DNA of 64,000 bases from Vitrella brassicaformis (taxonomy: Eukaryota; Sar; Vitrellaceae), in contig CDMY01000306.1 in NCBI GenBank assembly GCA_001179505.1, positions 63,916-127,915 on the forward strand, written 5' to 3'. Positions 34,061-44,982 of the stretch are shown here, one piece after another (the stretch's first letter is position 1; each line of letters begins with the position of its first letter). The notes beneath the pieces are model-generated. The model made no database searches. It was not told the origin of the DNA and worked only from the letters and a program-made list of their open reading frames with translations. A program made the translations under genes and the position numbers.

Positions 34061-34181
34061 TCCCATGGAGTCCCTGCCCTGCTTTGGATGAAATTAGTTG
34101 GTCCTGCAACGTCCCTCGGCACGATCGCGCTTGCCATTCGAGCTCGCGAAGATGTTTATGCTGCCGTTTTGATCTGAGGCG

Positions 34182-35802
34182 ATGGGGAATGATGTGACGG
34201 TGCCCAGCAGCCGGCAGCCCATCCCACCGGCGAGAGGCAACGAGTCGATAGATTTCATCCATCGCGAGGAGCGAGATGCCATCCACGAACACAAGGAGGT
34301 CGGCATCCTCAGATGCACAGCGACATTCCTCAGGCAGATAGACTTCTCGGCCGCCGTCCTCCGCACTCGGCTGGGGCGCTCCCTCGCGGCCAAACAGCCC
34401 GGCGGCATTATCGCATTTGACGCTCAGCTGGAGAGCCCTCTGCTGCTGAAGGCCACCTGGCTGGTGGACACGCAGCAGTGGACCGAGGCGGTCAACGCGC
34501 TGAAGTTGGCGGTGCAGCATGGCTTGTGCACTCTGCCGGTCACTATAAGTTTGGAGGACCTCCAGAGGCACACCACCGAACAGGTGGGCGGGACGGAGGG
34601 GACAGGGGAGGAGGGATGGGTGGTTCAGAGGGTGTGTCTGTTGTTGCAGGCGTATTTGGCTGAGCCGCGTGTTTTGGCGCTGTGGAAGACGGTCGGTCGG
34701 CACGTTAACTTCGGCGGCAACTACGGCCGTTTTGAGCTGTTCGACCAGCCGGGCGGCGGTGTGCGTGCCATCAACGACGAGCCTGGCTTCGAGCTGGACA
34801 TCAACCCCCCCCTCCCCGCCACCCACCCATACCACCCTCACACCATCACCGACAACCCGCCCGTCAGATCCTCAATCCACCTGCAGGGGGGCAGCTGGAC
34901 GGCCGGTGGTGTGATGGCCACTTATGCGTCAATGTCGGCGTTCATCGTGCGCATCATCATGGAGCGTCCACTGGCCAATTTGGGCAAAACTGCTTTTGTT
35001 CACGTGGACCGGTACGAAGCAACACCACACACATATCCATCCGTGGGGGTATCTTCCTTCTGTTCTGTGTTTGCTTCTTCAGGTATGATCATGGTGGCGT
35101 GCTGGACGGCCTCCTCAACCGCTCGCCCCACCAGCCGCCCGGCGGATGCAGAACCATCGTGGCGTTGAGGTGGGACGATATGAATCCCCCTGCAGAGGTT
35201 CGGTTTCTGCTGCTGACGTCGTTCGACATGCCATTCGTCGCATATGTCGATCTCGCCAGCCGTGCCGACATGAAGACAGGCAACAAAGCGATAAGAGGTC
35301 CTCTGTGCTCATTGAGCCAGTGTTTGGCGTGTGCTGTTTCGCTGAATGCAGTGGTCGTCGGTGTCGTCACTACTGAGCCGCCAGTGGGTGATGCGTCGGA
35401 TGCCTTCAAGGACCGCCGGTACTGGTGCGCGGCCTGCTGAGCAACACCATCGCAGACATGGCGCTCAACCAAGAGGAAGAGGAGGAAGACTATGAGGGTG
35501 GGTGAGCAGCCGGCCATCGCGTCTCTGTGTGTCGGATGAATCGGGGTGTGTGTGTGTGTGTGGTGCAGAGGACGGCGCGGACGATGATGGTGACGATGAC
35601 GGCGATAGCGATGAGGGTGAGTGGTGGGGATGTGTGTGTGCGTATGTCGTTGGGCTCATTCGTATGTCTGCTGTGTGTGTGTATCTACGCAGATATGGAT
35701 AGCAATGGCGAGGACGATGGCCAGCAAGAGCAGGAGGACGGTGAGCCAGATCAGAGTGACCCACACGCACTCACTGTGTGCCTTATGGATGGATGGACAT
35801 GA
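34182..35802 (+). pseudogene. Family-G gene copy G1, truncated by a 13-base loss
   Basis: The start at 34182 encodes MGNDVTVPSSRQ. Exon 1 runs to 35011 and exon 2 starts at 35083 after CAG. Conserved blocks with G2 are FLRQIDFSAAVLRTRLGR, WLVDTQQWTEAVNALKL, GRHVNFGGNYGRFELF and DQPGGGVRA, then DHGGVLDGLL and LLTSFDMPFVAYVDL. At about 35420, where G2 has 15 bases (PTTAP), G1 has only TA. The frame shifts and stops at TGA 35438-35440, giving a protein ending WCAAC. The former acidic tail is still readable to 35802 in exons near 35450-35505, 35567-35615 and 35693-35802. Whether the shortened protein works is unknown. The family is not recognised; it has no membrane segment and no obvious catalytic motif. 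Confidence 0.65.
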
Positions 35803-36109
35803 ATGTGTCAGAATAGGGTGTGGAGAGGGAGGCCAAGAGAAGGAGGACCGCAGAGTGATCGAGAGGGTCTCACGTGCCGTCAGAGTGTCGTGTGGGTGGT
35901 GCACTGATTGAGGATGGACAGGAGGACAACCGTAGACGTGTGCACAGACAGCGAGCGGCCCCTCTGACGCATCCATGCAGTCTTGACACACATCGTACGA
36001 TGGCATTGATGTGTCCATGTGTGTGACGAACCTTTTTTGTGTGTGCATACGAACGGTTCAATTGGTGGTGGCCATGGTTGAACGGCTTTCCGTTTTGGTT
36101 TTCACGTCC

Positions 36110-36560
36110 ACATCAGATCGGTGTGAATGACTGGACGGACTGAGACAGCCATTGACCTGATCCATGGGTGCATAGCGTCAATCAATCACGTGTGTGTGTA
36201 TATTGCCTGTCGGCAATTAAGTGTCCGTCTCTCCTGACTAAACCACACACACACACACACACTCAGCCACGTCCATCGTTTCTTCTGCAGAGGTCACCGA
36301 CATACTCACCCGACCGATATCGATCGCATCCACAGAGAGCGGTCAGATACATATATATGTGTGTGTGTACAGACAGACAGACATCGGTACACATATGGAC
36401 GGTCCCACAGATCGGCCGATCGATCGGTATGGGTACGCACACATGAATAGACCAGCAGTCAATCTCTGCCTTGCTTGGGAGACACACCGACACACCGACC
36501 GACACAAAACAAAACCACGCCAACGCAACGATGACCTGTCTGACCATGGCCATGGCTCCC
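36110..36560 (-). repeat. Dispersed non-coding repeat, copy R3
   Basis: Third copy of the element at 6050-6535, on the minus strand. The cores lie at about 36323-36268 and 36244-36200. Its orientation agrees with its place in the inverted duplication. Confidence 0.75.
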
Positions 36561-37394
36561 CTCAATCAAGCCAGCAAAACACTCTTACATGTAGTCGTGT
36601 CTGTCTTGTCTGAGCATGTGCCTCCGTCGTGAGACGCACGTCGATGCTCATCGTGCTGGGCGGCTGTTCGTGTATCTGTCGCAGAGGCGTGACCTCACCC
36701 ATGGCCTGGTGTCTCGAGCTAAGACGCCATGGATCAGGTGGCGGCCGGCTCGTTGACACACGAAGAATGACTGACACACGCAGACAGACAGACAGACAGA
36801 GCGGATGGATGGATTGAATGGCGTGAGTGAGTGTCAGGAAGTTTCTGGTGATCGAAATGACGAGTCCGTCAAAGAGACAGTCAGGGCACACGCGGTGCCC
36901 TGTCGGCGGTACATGGACACGCTGCCCTGTCCGGCCAGAGTGACCGCATCTATGGTGTCTCGAGCCGACACACATGAAGGACGAACGACACGCACAGATA
37001 AGACGTATTGATTGGAACCTTAAGGTGTCTCAGCGGTTTTCCTGCTCCGATTGTGTGTTGTGAGTGAACGTCGGGATGCTTTTGATTGATTATCAAAGTG
37101 ATGCGACCTCAGTGGATAAAGGTTGACACGCACACACATGATTGTGTCTGCACATGGACACACATGAGTCATCAGGCCGTCATGCTGTCGGGTCTGAGTC
37201 AGTCGCCAAGAAGGTAGCTACACACTGCGGCCATCAACCATCAGCAATGCTCCTCCTCCTCCGTATACACATACTACCTGCACGGAGCGAAAACAAGGCC
37301 AGCACTGTATTCGCCTCTCTCAGCTGACAAAGCTCTGCTGGTGTAGTGTTGTCTCACGCCTCTGCCGCAGCCCATATGGTGCCGTCAGATCCGC

Positions 37395-39403
37395 TCAGCC
37401 GCTCCTCACCTGCACACACACACACGCAGCGCTGACCACAGCCAGGCATCTGTATGTGCCCTCCCTTACCCCCCACACACCCACCTGCCACACCTCCATC
37501 TCATCGCACGTGAAGTCCCTGGACTGCGCCAGTCTGCCGTTGCCCTGCTCGTTGGTCGTCCCCTTGTAGCCCTCTGACAGATCCGCCTTGCTGATCCACT
37601 GCTGGCAGCTACTGAGGTCGGCCGCCGGACCAGGCACGGCGAAACCGAGCCAGAGATAGCCGCGGCCGATGTACACGTTGGCGAGCGGCTCGTCCTTCTT
37701 GTTCTTGACCACCCCCTGTGTGCCGGCCACGTCCACCCACTGCCTGTCCTCGGGCAGCTCGATCTTGGTCGGCGTCTCGTACGCACCCGACATCGAAAAG
37801 AAGAAGACGGGCACGTTGTAGTAGTTGGCCTTTGTGGGGTCCTCGGGCGGTGTGAGTGGGCCGTCGATGAAGCAGCCAAATCGGTGTGTGTTGCCGTCGC
37901 GGAGGGCGAAGAGCAGGCCGCTCTTGCCGGTGACCTTGTTGAGGAAGGAGGGGTACTCAAATGTGTCACGGCTCGACCTGATATCGACATGAGCAGAGAG
38001 GAGTGGTCTCGGCCTGTCATCTGCCTCTGGCGCGTGAGTGCTTCATCTCACTTGTACAGCAGCGATGGCGCCACAGCGATCTTCTTGTCCGTCATCTTCA
38101 TCACCGCCAGCCACTGGTCGGCCGTCTGGATCACAGCGGACGCCGCCGCCGCCTCACCGACAAGCGGCACCGTGTTGAGGCCGTACATGCCCAACTCGAC
38201 GGCGAACATCTCCTTCTCGTGCGGCGCCACCACCGGCGGGTGCACGAACCGGCCGGGCATAACGGTCAGGCGGCGCGCGAAATCGACGATGAGCTGCAGG
38301 AACTTGAGCGATGTCTGGCGGGCCTCCTGGTCGGGCCACTCGTCGCTGAAGAATCACACGCACACACACCCCACACACACAGACACATAGGACACCACAC
38401 AAGATCCCCAGCCTTACAGTCCTTACGGATTGTATCGCTTGACGAGTGCATGGCTCGCTCCGAGTGGTGCGATGGTGCGGCGGAGGACCGACACCTTGTC
38501 CTCATACACCGTCAGCGTCAACACCTCGATATCCTCATCGCTACTCGGCCCCTTGACGAACGGCCGCATCGCCGACAGGAAGGCCTCCATGGCCTCCTTC
38601 TGCTTCTGCAGCCCCTCACGCACGCGGCGGCAGGTCCTCATGTACCGCTCGATCCTCTCAAACGCCTTGTCTATGCCCACCCCCTGTCTACCCTCACCAC
38701 GTCCCTCACCCTCACCCTCCACCGCACCACCGTTGCCGTCGGCCATCTCCACATCCTGCTGCTCGCCTCCCCCTCCACCCGCCGCTGCTGCTGCTGCTGC
38801 CGATGCACCAGGCGCCCGCCGCTGCCCCTGGATGTCGCCGCCCAGCTTCTTTGTGATGAACAGCGAATGGTACTCGGCATATGATGGGTCGTCGGCCTCC
38901 GGCGAGTGGAGGGTGATCTCGTCGAGGTGGCGGCTCTCCAGGAGCGCCAGCTGGTCACGCAGCCAGCGGAAGTAGGGCGGGTGTGCCTCGAGGAATGGCA
39001 GATTGTTGGTGTCCTTGGGCAGCTGGTCAGTGAAGTGCAGCAGCAGAGTCGAGAGGTACGTGAGCTTCATCTTGGGATGGAGGAGTCCTGTCATGGGGAT
39101 CGACATGACGGTGCCGCCGACGTTGAGCTGCATGCGGTCCTCTGTCTGCTGCGGTTCGATGGTGCCTCCATTGGCCGTGATGAGCTGCTTGATGCTCGCA
39201 GCCAGCGCCTTGATCTCGCCGTCAGCTTGATGCATGGCCGTCTTCGTGGCCGACCCCAGCCCGTCTACTGCATTGGCCGCCTCCTTCACGAGCGCATCGC
39301 CCTCCTCACGGCCACTCGTCACGCTGTGGAGCTGCGATGGGGCGGCGATGGACTCACCACCGGCTGCGCTGCCATCGTTGTTCTTGCGTTTCTTTGGCGC
39401 CAT
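37395..39403 (-). CDS. BTB(T1)-TLDc protein, gene E
   Basis: Exons 39403-38427, 38345-38052, 37977-37485 and 37409-37395 match gene A exon for exon, including donor phases and the terminal microexon (VRSG here, VVSG in A). The start is MAPKKRKNNDG; a TTG precedes the ATG, so 39403 is the start. The BTB core is LNVGGTVMSIPMTGLLHP. The linker is Ala/Gly/Glu-rich, and TLDc ends EMEVWQ. The first TLDc strand reads SSRDTFEYPSFLNKV, which resembles genes C and F more than A (GSRDTYAFPKML). That suggests gene conversion or exchange of the TLDc exon between paralogues. No lesion was seen. It shares a 174-bp divergent promoter region with LSM1. Confidence 0.9.
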
Positions 39404-39577
39404 CAATGCTCACGGCAGCGGTTTCAGGGCACCCACGAATTGCGAGCTTTGCCTTGGCGACCCCAGGGGGTGTTCGTTCGTTCTGAGCCGGCTCATTTTG
39501 CTCATCTGAGTGCTCATCATCGAGATCTGAAAGCTCATTATCGACATCTCATCCCTTCATCCAAGCCATCCAAGCGG
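39404..39577. promoter_or_regulatory. Divergent promoter region between gene E and LSM1
   Basis: Only 174 bp separate the two start codons. It contains TGCGAGCTTT at 39441-39450, the start-proximal motif of this window. The motif sits 38 bp from the E start and 128 bp from the LSM1 start. Confidence 0.5.
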
Positions 39578-40264
39578 ATGCATCACCAACGCTATCCATC
39601 CTACCCATCCGACGAGCCGCACGGCTCAGGCTACCACGATGACCGTCACGGCGACGCCGCCTTCTACCCTGTCCCCCCTCCCCGCCCTCCACCTCCCAGG
39701 AACGACCACCACTACCACCAGCCATACCACCACAACAACAGCCACGAGGTCTACAGGCCTACGCCTCGCCAGCAGCCGGAGGAGCGGCAGTGGACACCTC
39801 GCGGCAGCCGGGGGTCTGACAGCTACCCACACAGCCGGCCTGACAGCCGGTCCAATACATCCGAGTTCGGAGACCTGCTGGGCGGTGCGGCCAAGTTCTT
39901 CTCGTCAGTGGTGCTGGTGGAGGAGCTGGACAAGAAGATCATCGTGCTGCTGCGGGACGGCCGCAAGCTGATCGGCTACCTGCGCTCGTTCGACCAGTGG
40001 GGCAACCTGGTGCTGGAAGACGCGCGGGAGCGGTACATTGCCGAGGGCAGGTACTACGCCGACGTGTACTTGGGTGTGATGATTGTGCGCGGCGACAATA
40101 TGGTACTGTTTGGCGCGCTCGACGACACGCAGGAGAGTGCGCTTGAGGAGAAGCTGCTGCGAGAGGTGCTGGAGATGCAGCAGAGGGAGGAGGAGGCCAA
40201 CCGGCAGAAGGGCGTGCACGAGAAAGGGGCCAGGGAGGGAGAGGCATTCGCGGATGACTTCTGA
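39578..40264 (+). CDS. LSM1: LSM1-like U6 snRNA-associated Sm-like protein
   Basis: A single exon of 228 residues. In other eukaryotes LSM1 defines the cytoplasmic LSM1-7 ring, which binds oligoadenylated mRNA 3' ends and promotes decapping. The Sm1 motif is in VVLVEELDKKIIVLLRDGR through FDQWGNLVLEDARER, and Sm2 is YLGVMIVRGDNMVLFGALD. The pattern DGRKLIGYLRSFDQ is typical of LSM1. A charged helix follows (EEKLLREVLEMQQREEE) and the protein ends FADDF. The first ~105 residues are an unusual His-, Pro-, Tyr- and Arg-rich extension. The start at 39578 (MHHQRYPSYP) was chosen because upstream codons run into the shared promoter; a later Met is not excluded. It is one of the few uninterrupted coding regions here. 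Confidence 0.9.
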   Translation: MHHQRYPSYPSDEPHGSGYHDDRHGDAAFYPVPPPRPPPPRNDHHYHQPYHHNNSHEVYRPTPRQQPEERQWTPRGSRGSDSYPHSRPDSRSNTSEFGDLLGGAAKFFSSVVLVEELDKKIIVLLRDGRKLIGYLRSFDQWGNLVLEDARERYIAEGRYYADVYLGVMIVRGDNMVLFGALDDTQESALEEKLLREVLEMQQREEEANRQKGVHEKGAREGEAFADDF

Positions 40265-40299
40265 CTGACTGACTGACTGGGTTGCGATTGTGGTGGGTT

Positions 40300-42740
40300 G
40301 GTTGGATGGCTGGCTGCACATGGGTTGATCAGACATGACATGTATGTCATCATCACACGAACGAACGGACGAATGAATGAATGAATGTGTCGTGTACCGT
40401 AGACGTGCAGGCAAATCGATACAGTCAGTCAGTCAAAGAATGGCATGTGACAGCTTTGAAAGAGCGGGTGGGCCTCTGCTCTGTCTGCTCTGTGCGATCA
40501 CCTCAACACATCCGCCACCTGCACCACACCAACACAGAGAGAAGAGGGAAGCGCCTCCCTATCAGCTGACACAGCGCCTCGCTGTTTTGCAAATATACCT
40601 GCTGCCCGGTCGCGTGGTGGGTCGACGTCAGATATGGTCAGCCAGTGGCAATCTGCACATTCATCCATCCATCCATAGACACGCAGATGGACACTTCCAC
40701 AGAGATGAGTGTGGGGTGGCCACCCACCTGCCAGATTTCCATCTCGGTGCAGGTGAAGTTCATGAACTGGGCCAAAGTGCCGTAGCTGCCCCTTCGGCCC
40801 CTGTACCCCTCCGAAAGGCACTCCTTCTCCATGCCCTGGTAGCACCGACTGAGGTAAGCCGCCGGACCAGGCACGGCGAGACCTAACCACAGATAGCCGC
40901 GAGCGATGCAGATATTGGCGAGCGGCTCGCCATTGCGGTAGGTCACCGCCCCCTGTGTGCCGGCCACCGTCACCCTCTGCCTCTCCTCAGGTATCTCGAT
41001 CTTGGTCGGCGTCTCGTACGCACCCGAGAGCGAAAAGAAGAAGACGGGCACCTTGTAGATGTTGGTCTGTGTAGGGTCGGCGGGTGGTGTGAGTGGGCCG
41101 TCGATGAAGCAGCCGAATCGGTGAGTGCGGCCATGTTTGATGGCGAAGAGGAGGCCGCTCTTGCCCTCGACACACTCGAGCATCTTGGGGAAGGCATACG
41201 TGTCACGACTGCCCCTGATGGACGACACACAACACACACACACAGACACCCGAAGGCAGATCTTCCAGGGCCCCCTCGCTGCTGTCTGTGTGTGTGTTGC
41301 TCGCTGACTTGTATAAGAGTGACGCCATTGGTGAGGTCTTGCCCGTCATCTTGAGCACCTCGCCCCACTCCTCGGCCGTCTCGATGACCAAGTTGCCCCC
41401 CGCCAGGCCGCTGAAGAAGGGCTCGTACTTCAGCCCATACATCTCAGTGTCCGTCCGAATCTGCTTGGTTCTGGTCGATGTGGGCGGCCTCACCAAAGTA
41501 CCGGGCGGTGCGATGCGACGGCGGCGGGCGAAGTCGGTGACCTTCATGAAATGGTCAGGGCGGATGGAACTCACAGGCGCACCGCTGCAGACACAAGAGA
41601 AGGACACAGACATGGCGATTGTGCCTCTCCCGCCCATCTGTCTGGTGTTGTGTTGCCCACCTGTGGAACGTCCTGTAGAGTCGTTTGTCAGTGCCGATGG
41701 ATGCCAGTGTGGCCTCGGTGGTCGACACCGTCTTGCCCAGGACGCGCAGGCTCTTTATCTCATCCCCTTGCCCTCCCTGCCCCCCCTCAGTCGCCAGCAG
41801 CGGCTTGACAAGCTTGTGGAAGTTGAGCAGGGCCCGCTACACTTCGCCCAGCCGACCCAATGACGCATCCAGGCTTGCAGTGCTGCTCTTGAGTGCCGCC
41901 ATGTGGTCGCTAGCCCCCTCCTGCTCCCCTGCCGGCTCCCCCTTTTCCTCACTTGCCGCCTCTCCCGCCTGCTGCTGCTGCTGCTGCTGGTTGTCCACCT
42001 CCATGTGGTCGTCATCGTCGTTGTGTGGCGGCGGGTCTGTGGGCCTGTCGACGTCGAGGCCGGTCTTGGTGGCGAAGAGGAGATGATGCCAGGAGACCGA
42101 TGAGCTGTCGGTGTCGTGTGGAGGGGTCAGGACGATCTCATGGCTCTCGCCCTGCGCATCGGCCACGCCGACGTCGGTGATCTCATTGAACAGCCTGACG
42201 CCAACAGATACGACAAACCGCACTGTCTGCGAGTTCGTCTCCCCTCTCCCCCCACTCCCAACTGACCACTCCAGGTAGACGGGGTCAGCGTCGAGGAATG
42301 GCCGGCCGTCCTTGTCCTTCGGCAGCCCATCCAGATGGTACAGCAGCAGATAGGCGATGATGCTCTCACTCACGCCGGGCAGCAGCAGCGGCTTGCGTGG
42401 CACACACAGCACCGTCCCGCCCACGTTGACCTCTATCTCCTCACTCAACGGGCCTGTCACACTCGGCTGCGCGGCATTGGTCGTAATCAGGTCCTTGATC
42501 GTCTTGGCTTGCTGCCGCAGCTTCTTGCGCATCTGTTTGGCCGACTGCTCGATGGCGGCGAGTGCCTCGTCGGCCTCCTTGAACAGCGCGTCGACTGATG
42601 CCCTCCCGATGAATGGGAGCGGCTCAAACTCATCGCTGTCGTCGGCAGGCGACTCCGGCGGCTCCTCCACCTTGCGCTTCTTCGCAAACATCACGCTCGT
42701 TTGCCTCCAGCTGGCGATCCACTCAAAGCTCGCAATCGCC
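40300..42740. repeat. Right copy of ~2.45 kb direct duplication (gene D and 3' flank)
   Basis: Matches 15855-18303 in the same orientation. The 40265-40637 flank has no gene; it carries GACT and GAAT short runs and the duplicated flank. Confidence 0.85.
40638..42691 (-). pseudogene. BTB(T1)-TLDc protein, gene D, interrupted by an in-frame TAG
   Basis: The start at 42691 encodes MFAKKRKVEEPPES; an in-frame upstream Met at 42751 is possible. The layout is as in gene B: BTB core VNVGGTVLCVPRKPLLLPG, a Gln/Asp-rich linker (DDDDHMEVDNQQ), then TLDc from LLYK/GSRDTYAF to EMEIWQ and the terminal IATG microexon at 40638. In exon 2, codon 41839-41837 is TAG where gene B has CAG (Gln) in the context GRLGEV-Q-RGLLNF. 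The remaining frame and splice sites are intact. If TAG acts as a stop, the product is a BTB protein without TLDc. The single C-to-T change suggests a recent loss, or a BTB-only variant. Readthrough is an untested alternative. Confidence 0.75.
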
Positions 42741-42876
42741 GCGAGGAGCACATTCCCTCTCCCCCGGAAAGGGCAAGAAAAGAAGGCACTGTGATCCTTC
42801 TGTCATCCAGTCATATCTTCCTGTTAAGATGACCATCTCTCTTCAGCTCCTTTGAGTCATCCAGACAGAGCAGCCG

Positions 42877-44560
42877 ATGATGCGTCGCCAGGCTGGCAGA
42901 TCTGTCGTTCGCATCCCGCTGGCTCGGCTGGCCCTCCCCCAGTGCGGCCGCCAGCTGCACACATCAGCATGTCGCCTGCAGGAAGAGGACTCATGGGGTC
43001 AGTCTGTCAGAGGAGAGAGAGCCAACCACACACACAAAACACACAGCCACTTATCAACACCAGCAGCAGTGTGTTGCACTGCACTGGTCTCTGTGTGTCT
43101 GTGTGTTGCACTGCGCTGCATTGCAGAGAATCCCAAGTGGAAGAAGCGCCAGACGTACTTCGACCTGAAGAACTTCCGCAAGAACCTGGTGCGGCAGAAG
43201 CAGTTTGAGGAGTTCAACGAGGAGGCGCACCTCAAGAAGGCCTACGCAAAACCGCCGCCGGGTGTGGTGCGCACTGCACTCGTGCTCTTCCTTGTTCGTG
43301 TGTCTGTCTGTGTGTGGATTGTGGGTGTAAGGTAATCGTGTGTGTGTGTCAGATGGTTGGGGCGTGTTGGAGTTCCTGCAGGCCATTCCGATCGAGGAGA
43401 ATGCCGAGGAGATCGCCGCTGCCTTCCCGACCTGGAATGACTTCATCGGTGCCCACTGGGAGGTAAGCCGGACCGGTCGGTCGATCAGCCACACTCACGC
43501 AGACAGACACTCAGACGTATACGGCCGCATTTGTGTGTGTGTGTGTGTGTATGCTGGCTGCCATTCACTCACTGCTCAGGAGCTGTACAAGATCGAGGTG
43601 CTGACCCCTCACCAGAGGCGCGCCATATGGAAGAAGATAAAGTGAGCAAACCAACTCAACCATCAGCCACCACGTCTGGTGTGTGTGACAATGATATGAG
43701 GGATGTGGTCGGTGTGTCAGCCTGTACAACCATGGCCTGTGGCCGCCAACTGCCGACAAGACCGAATACTTCGAGCGATTCAAGGTGCCTCACACGCTGG
43801 TGTTGATCCAAATCGCATTCTCTCTCTGATTCGTGTGTTGTCACCCAGGGCAAGCCATTGGCGAATGCCGGCAAGGAGTGGACGGAATCGGATGACGCCA
43901 AGCTGCTGGAACTGGCAGAGTACTATGACGTCAACTTTGGCGGTGAGCTGGGGGAGAGATGAGACGACACAACGCACACACACACGGACAGCAAGACACA
44001 GACAATTCAGAGCTGGTGGTTGGCTGGGTGTATGTTTGTGTCGTCAGATCCGTGGCTGTACATCTCTTGGGACATGCAGCGGACGGCCGACGAGGTGCGC
44101 GACAGATACGTCGACATCGCCGTCATTTCCAAAGTCAGTCAGTGAGCTGTCCTGCCCTCCCTTCCACACACTCATATTTCCTCCATCCATCCATCCAGCT
44201 GTCTGTGCCCTCCTCTGTCTGTCTGTGTGTGTCGATCAGAACCGCAGCCGTGAGTGCGAGCTGGCCATCACCAAGTCGTCCCGGCCGCTGCTCATGACGC
44301 GTTACTTCAAGATGGACCCCCCCTTCCTCTACATCGTCCCCTCAGAGGACAACTTCCCTCTGGCGCCGATGAACTTCTCCCTCAGCGCCAAGCTTGTCAA
44401 GTACCGACGGGCTGAGTGCTTCGCGCCACATGGCCGGAGGGAGAGGGAGAGGGAGGGTGTGAGCGAGTTTGACATAGGGGGGAAGCGACGAGAGGTGATG
44501 GCTGACAAGGAGGAGGGGGCGGGGGGTGAGGGGAAGACACTGGCAGAGATGCAGACTTAG
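42877..44560 (+). CDS. Probable mitochondrial protein with SANT/Myb-like segment
   Basis: Eight or nine exons begin at MMRRQAGRSVVRIPLARLAL, an Arg-rich amphipathic leader without acidic residues that looks like a mitochondrial targeting sequence, followed by RQLHTSACRL. Exons then encode WKKRQTYFDLKNFRKN, WGVLEFLQAIPIEENAEEI, ELYKIEVLTPHQRRAIWKK and SLYNHGLWPPTADKTEYFE. A SANT/Myb-like unit follows (KEWTESDDAKLLELAEYY, DPWLYISWDMQRTADEV). The last exon ends with a Lys/Glu/Arg tail and TAG at 44558-44560. I do not recognise the family. Subunits of alveolate mitochondrial ribosome or respiratory complexes can look like this, which is inference. It is divergent from gene D, with 185 bp between starts. 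Confidence 0.65.
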
Positions 44561-44982
44561 CTGGCGCTGGTTTGAGTGCATGGGAAGGGCTGGGCTGGCT
44601 GACACTTGACGGGTGCGGTTTGTTTGGCGCTTTGCTGCAATCAATCAGTGTGTTTGCCTCTGTCTTAACGCCCACAGGCCACTAGGTACTCACAACACAC
44701 ACAACATACACACGTGTGTGTCCGTCTGTCTGTCTATGCCACACCGCCACTCGACTCGACTCGTCCACGCACTCACCACACACACCATAATGTGAAAAAT
44801 GCCTATGTAGATCGCAGGCACACACACACACACACACACAGTCAGACGCGCCCGCCACGAACACACTCCCTACTAGCTAAACCCACCCACACCAGCCACA
44901 CCACCCACTGCACACACTGTCAGGCCACATCGCTCCCCCGCCCCCGCCCCCATCATGCATATATCAGGGTGCATCCATCTCC

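Larger units (their letters stand above)
34182..39403. repeat. Right arm of ~5.2 kb inverted duplication
   Basis: Mirror of 6796-12040: G1(+), repeat R3, gene E(-). The stretch 35803-37394 has no supported gene and corresponds to 8864-10188. Confidence 0.85.

Noticed and set aside
33840-34841. 333-residue minus-strand frame
   Set aside because: Shadow of G1 on the opposite strand.
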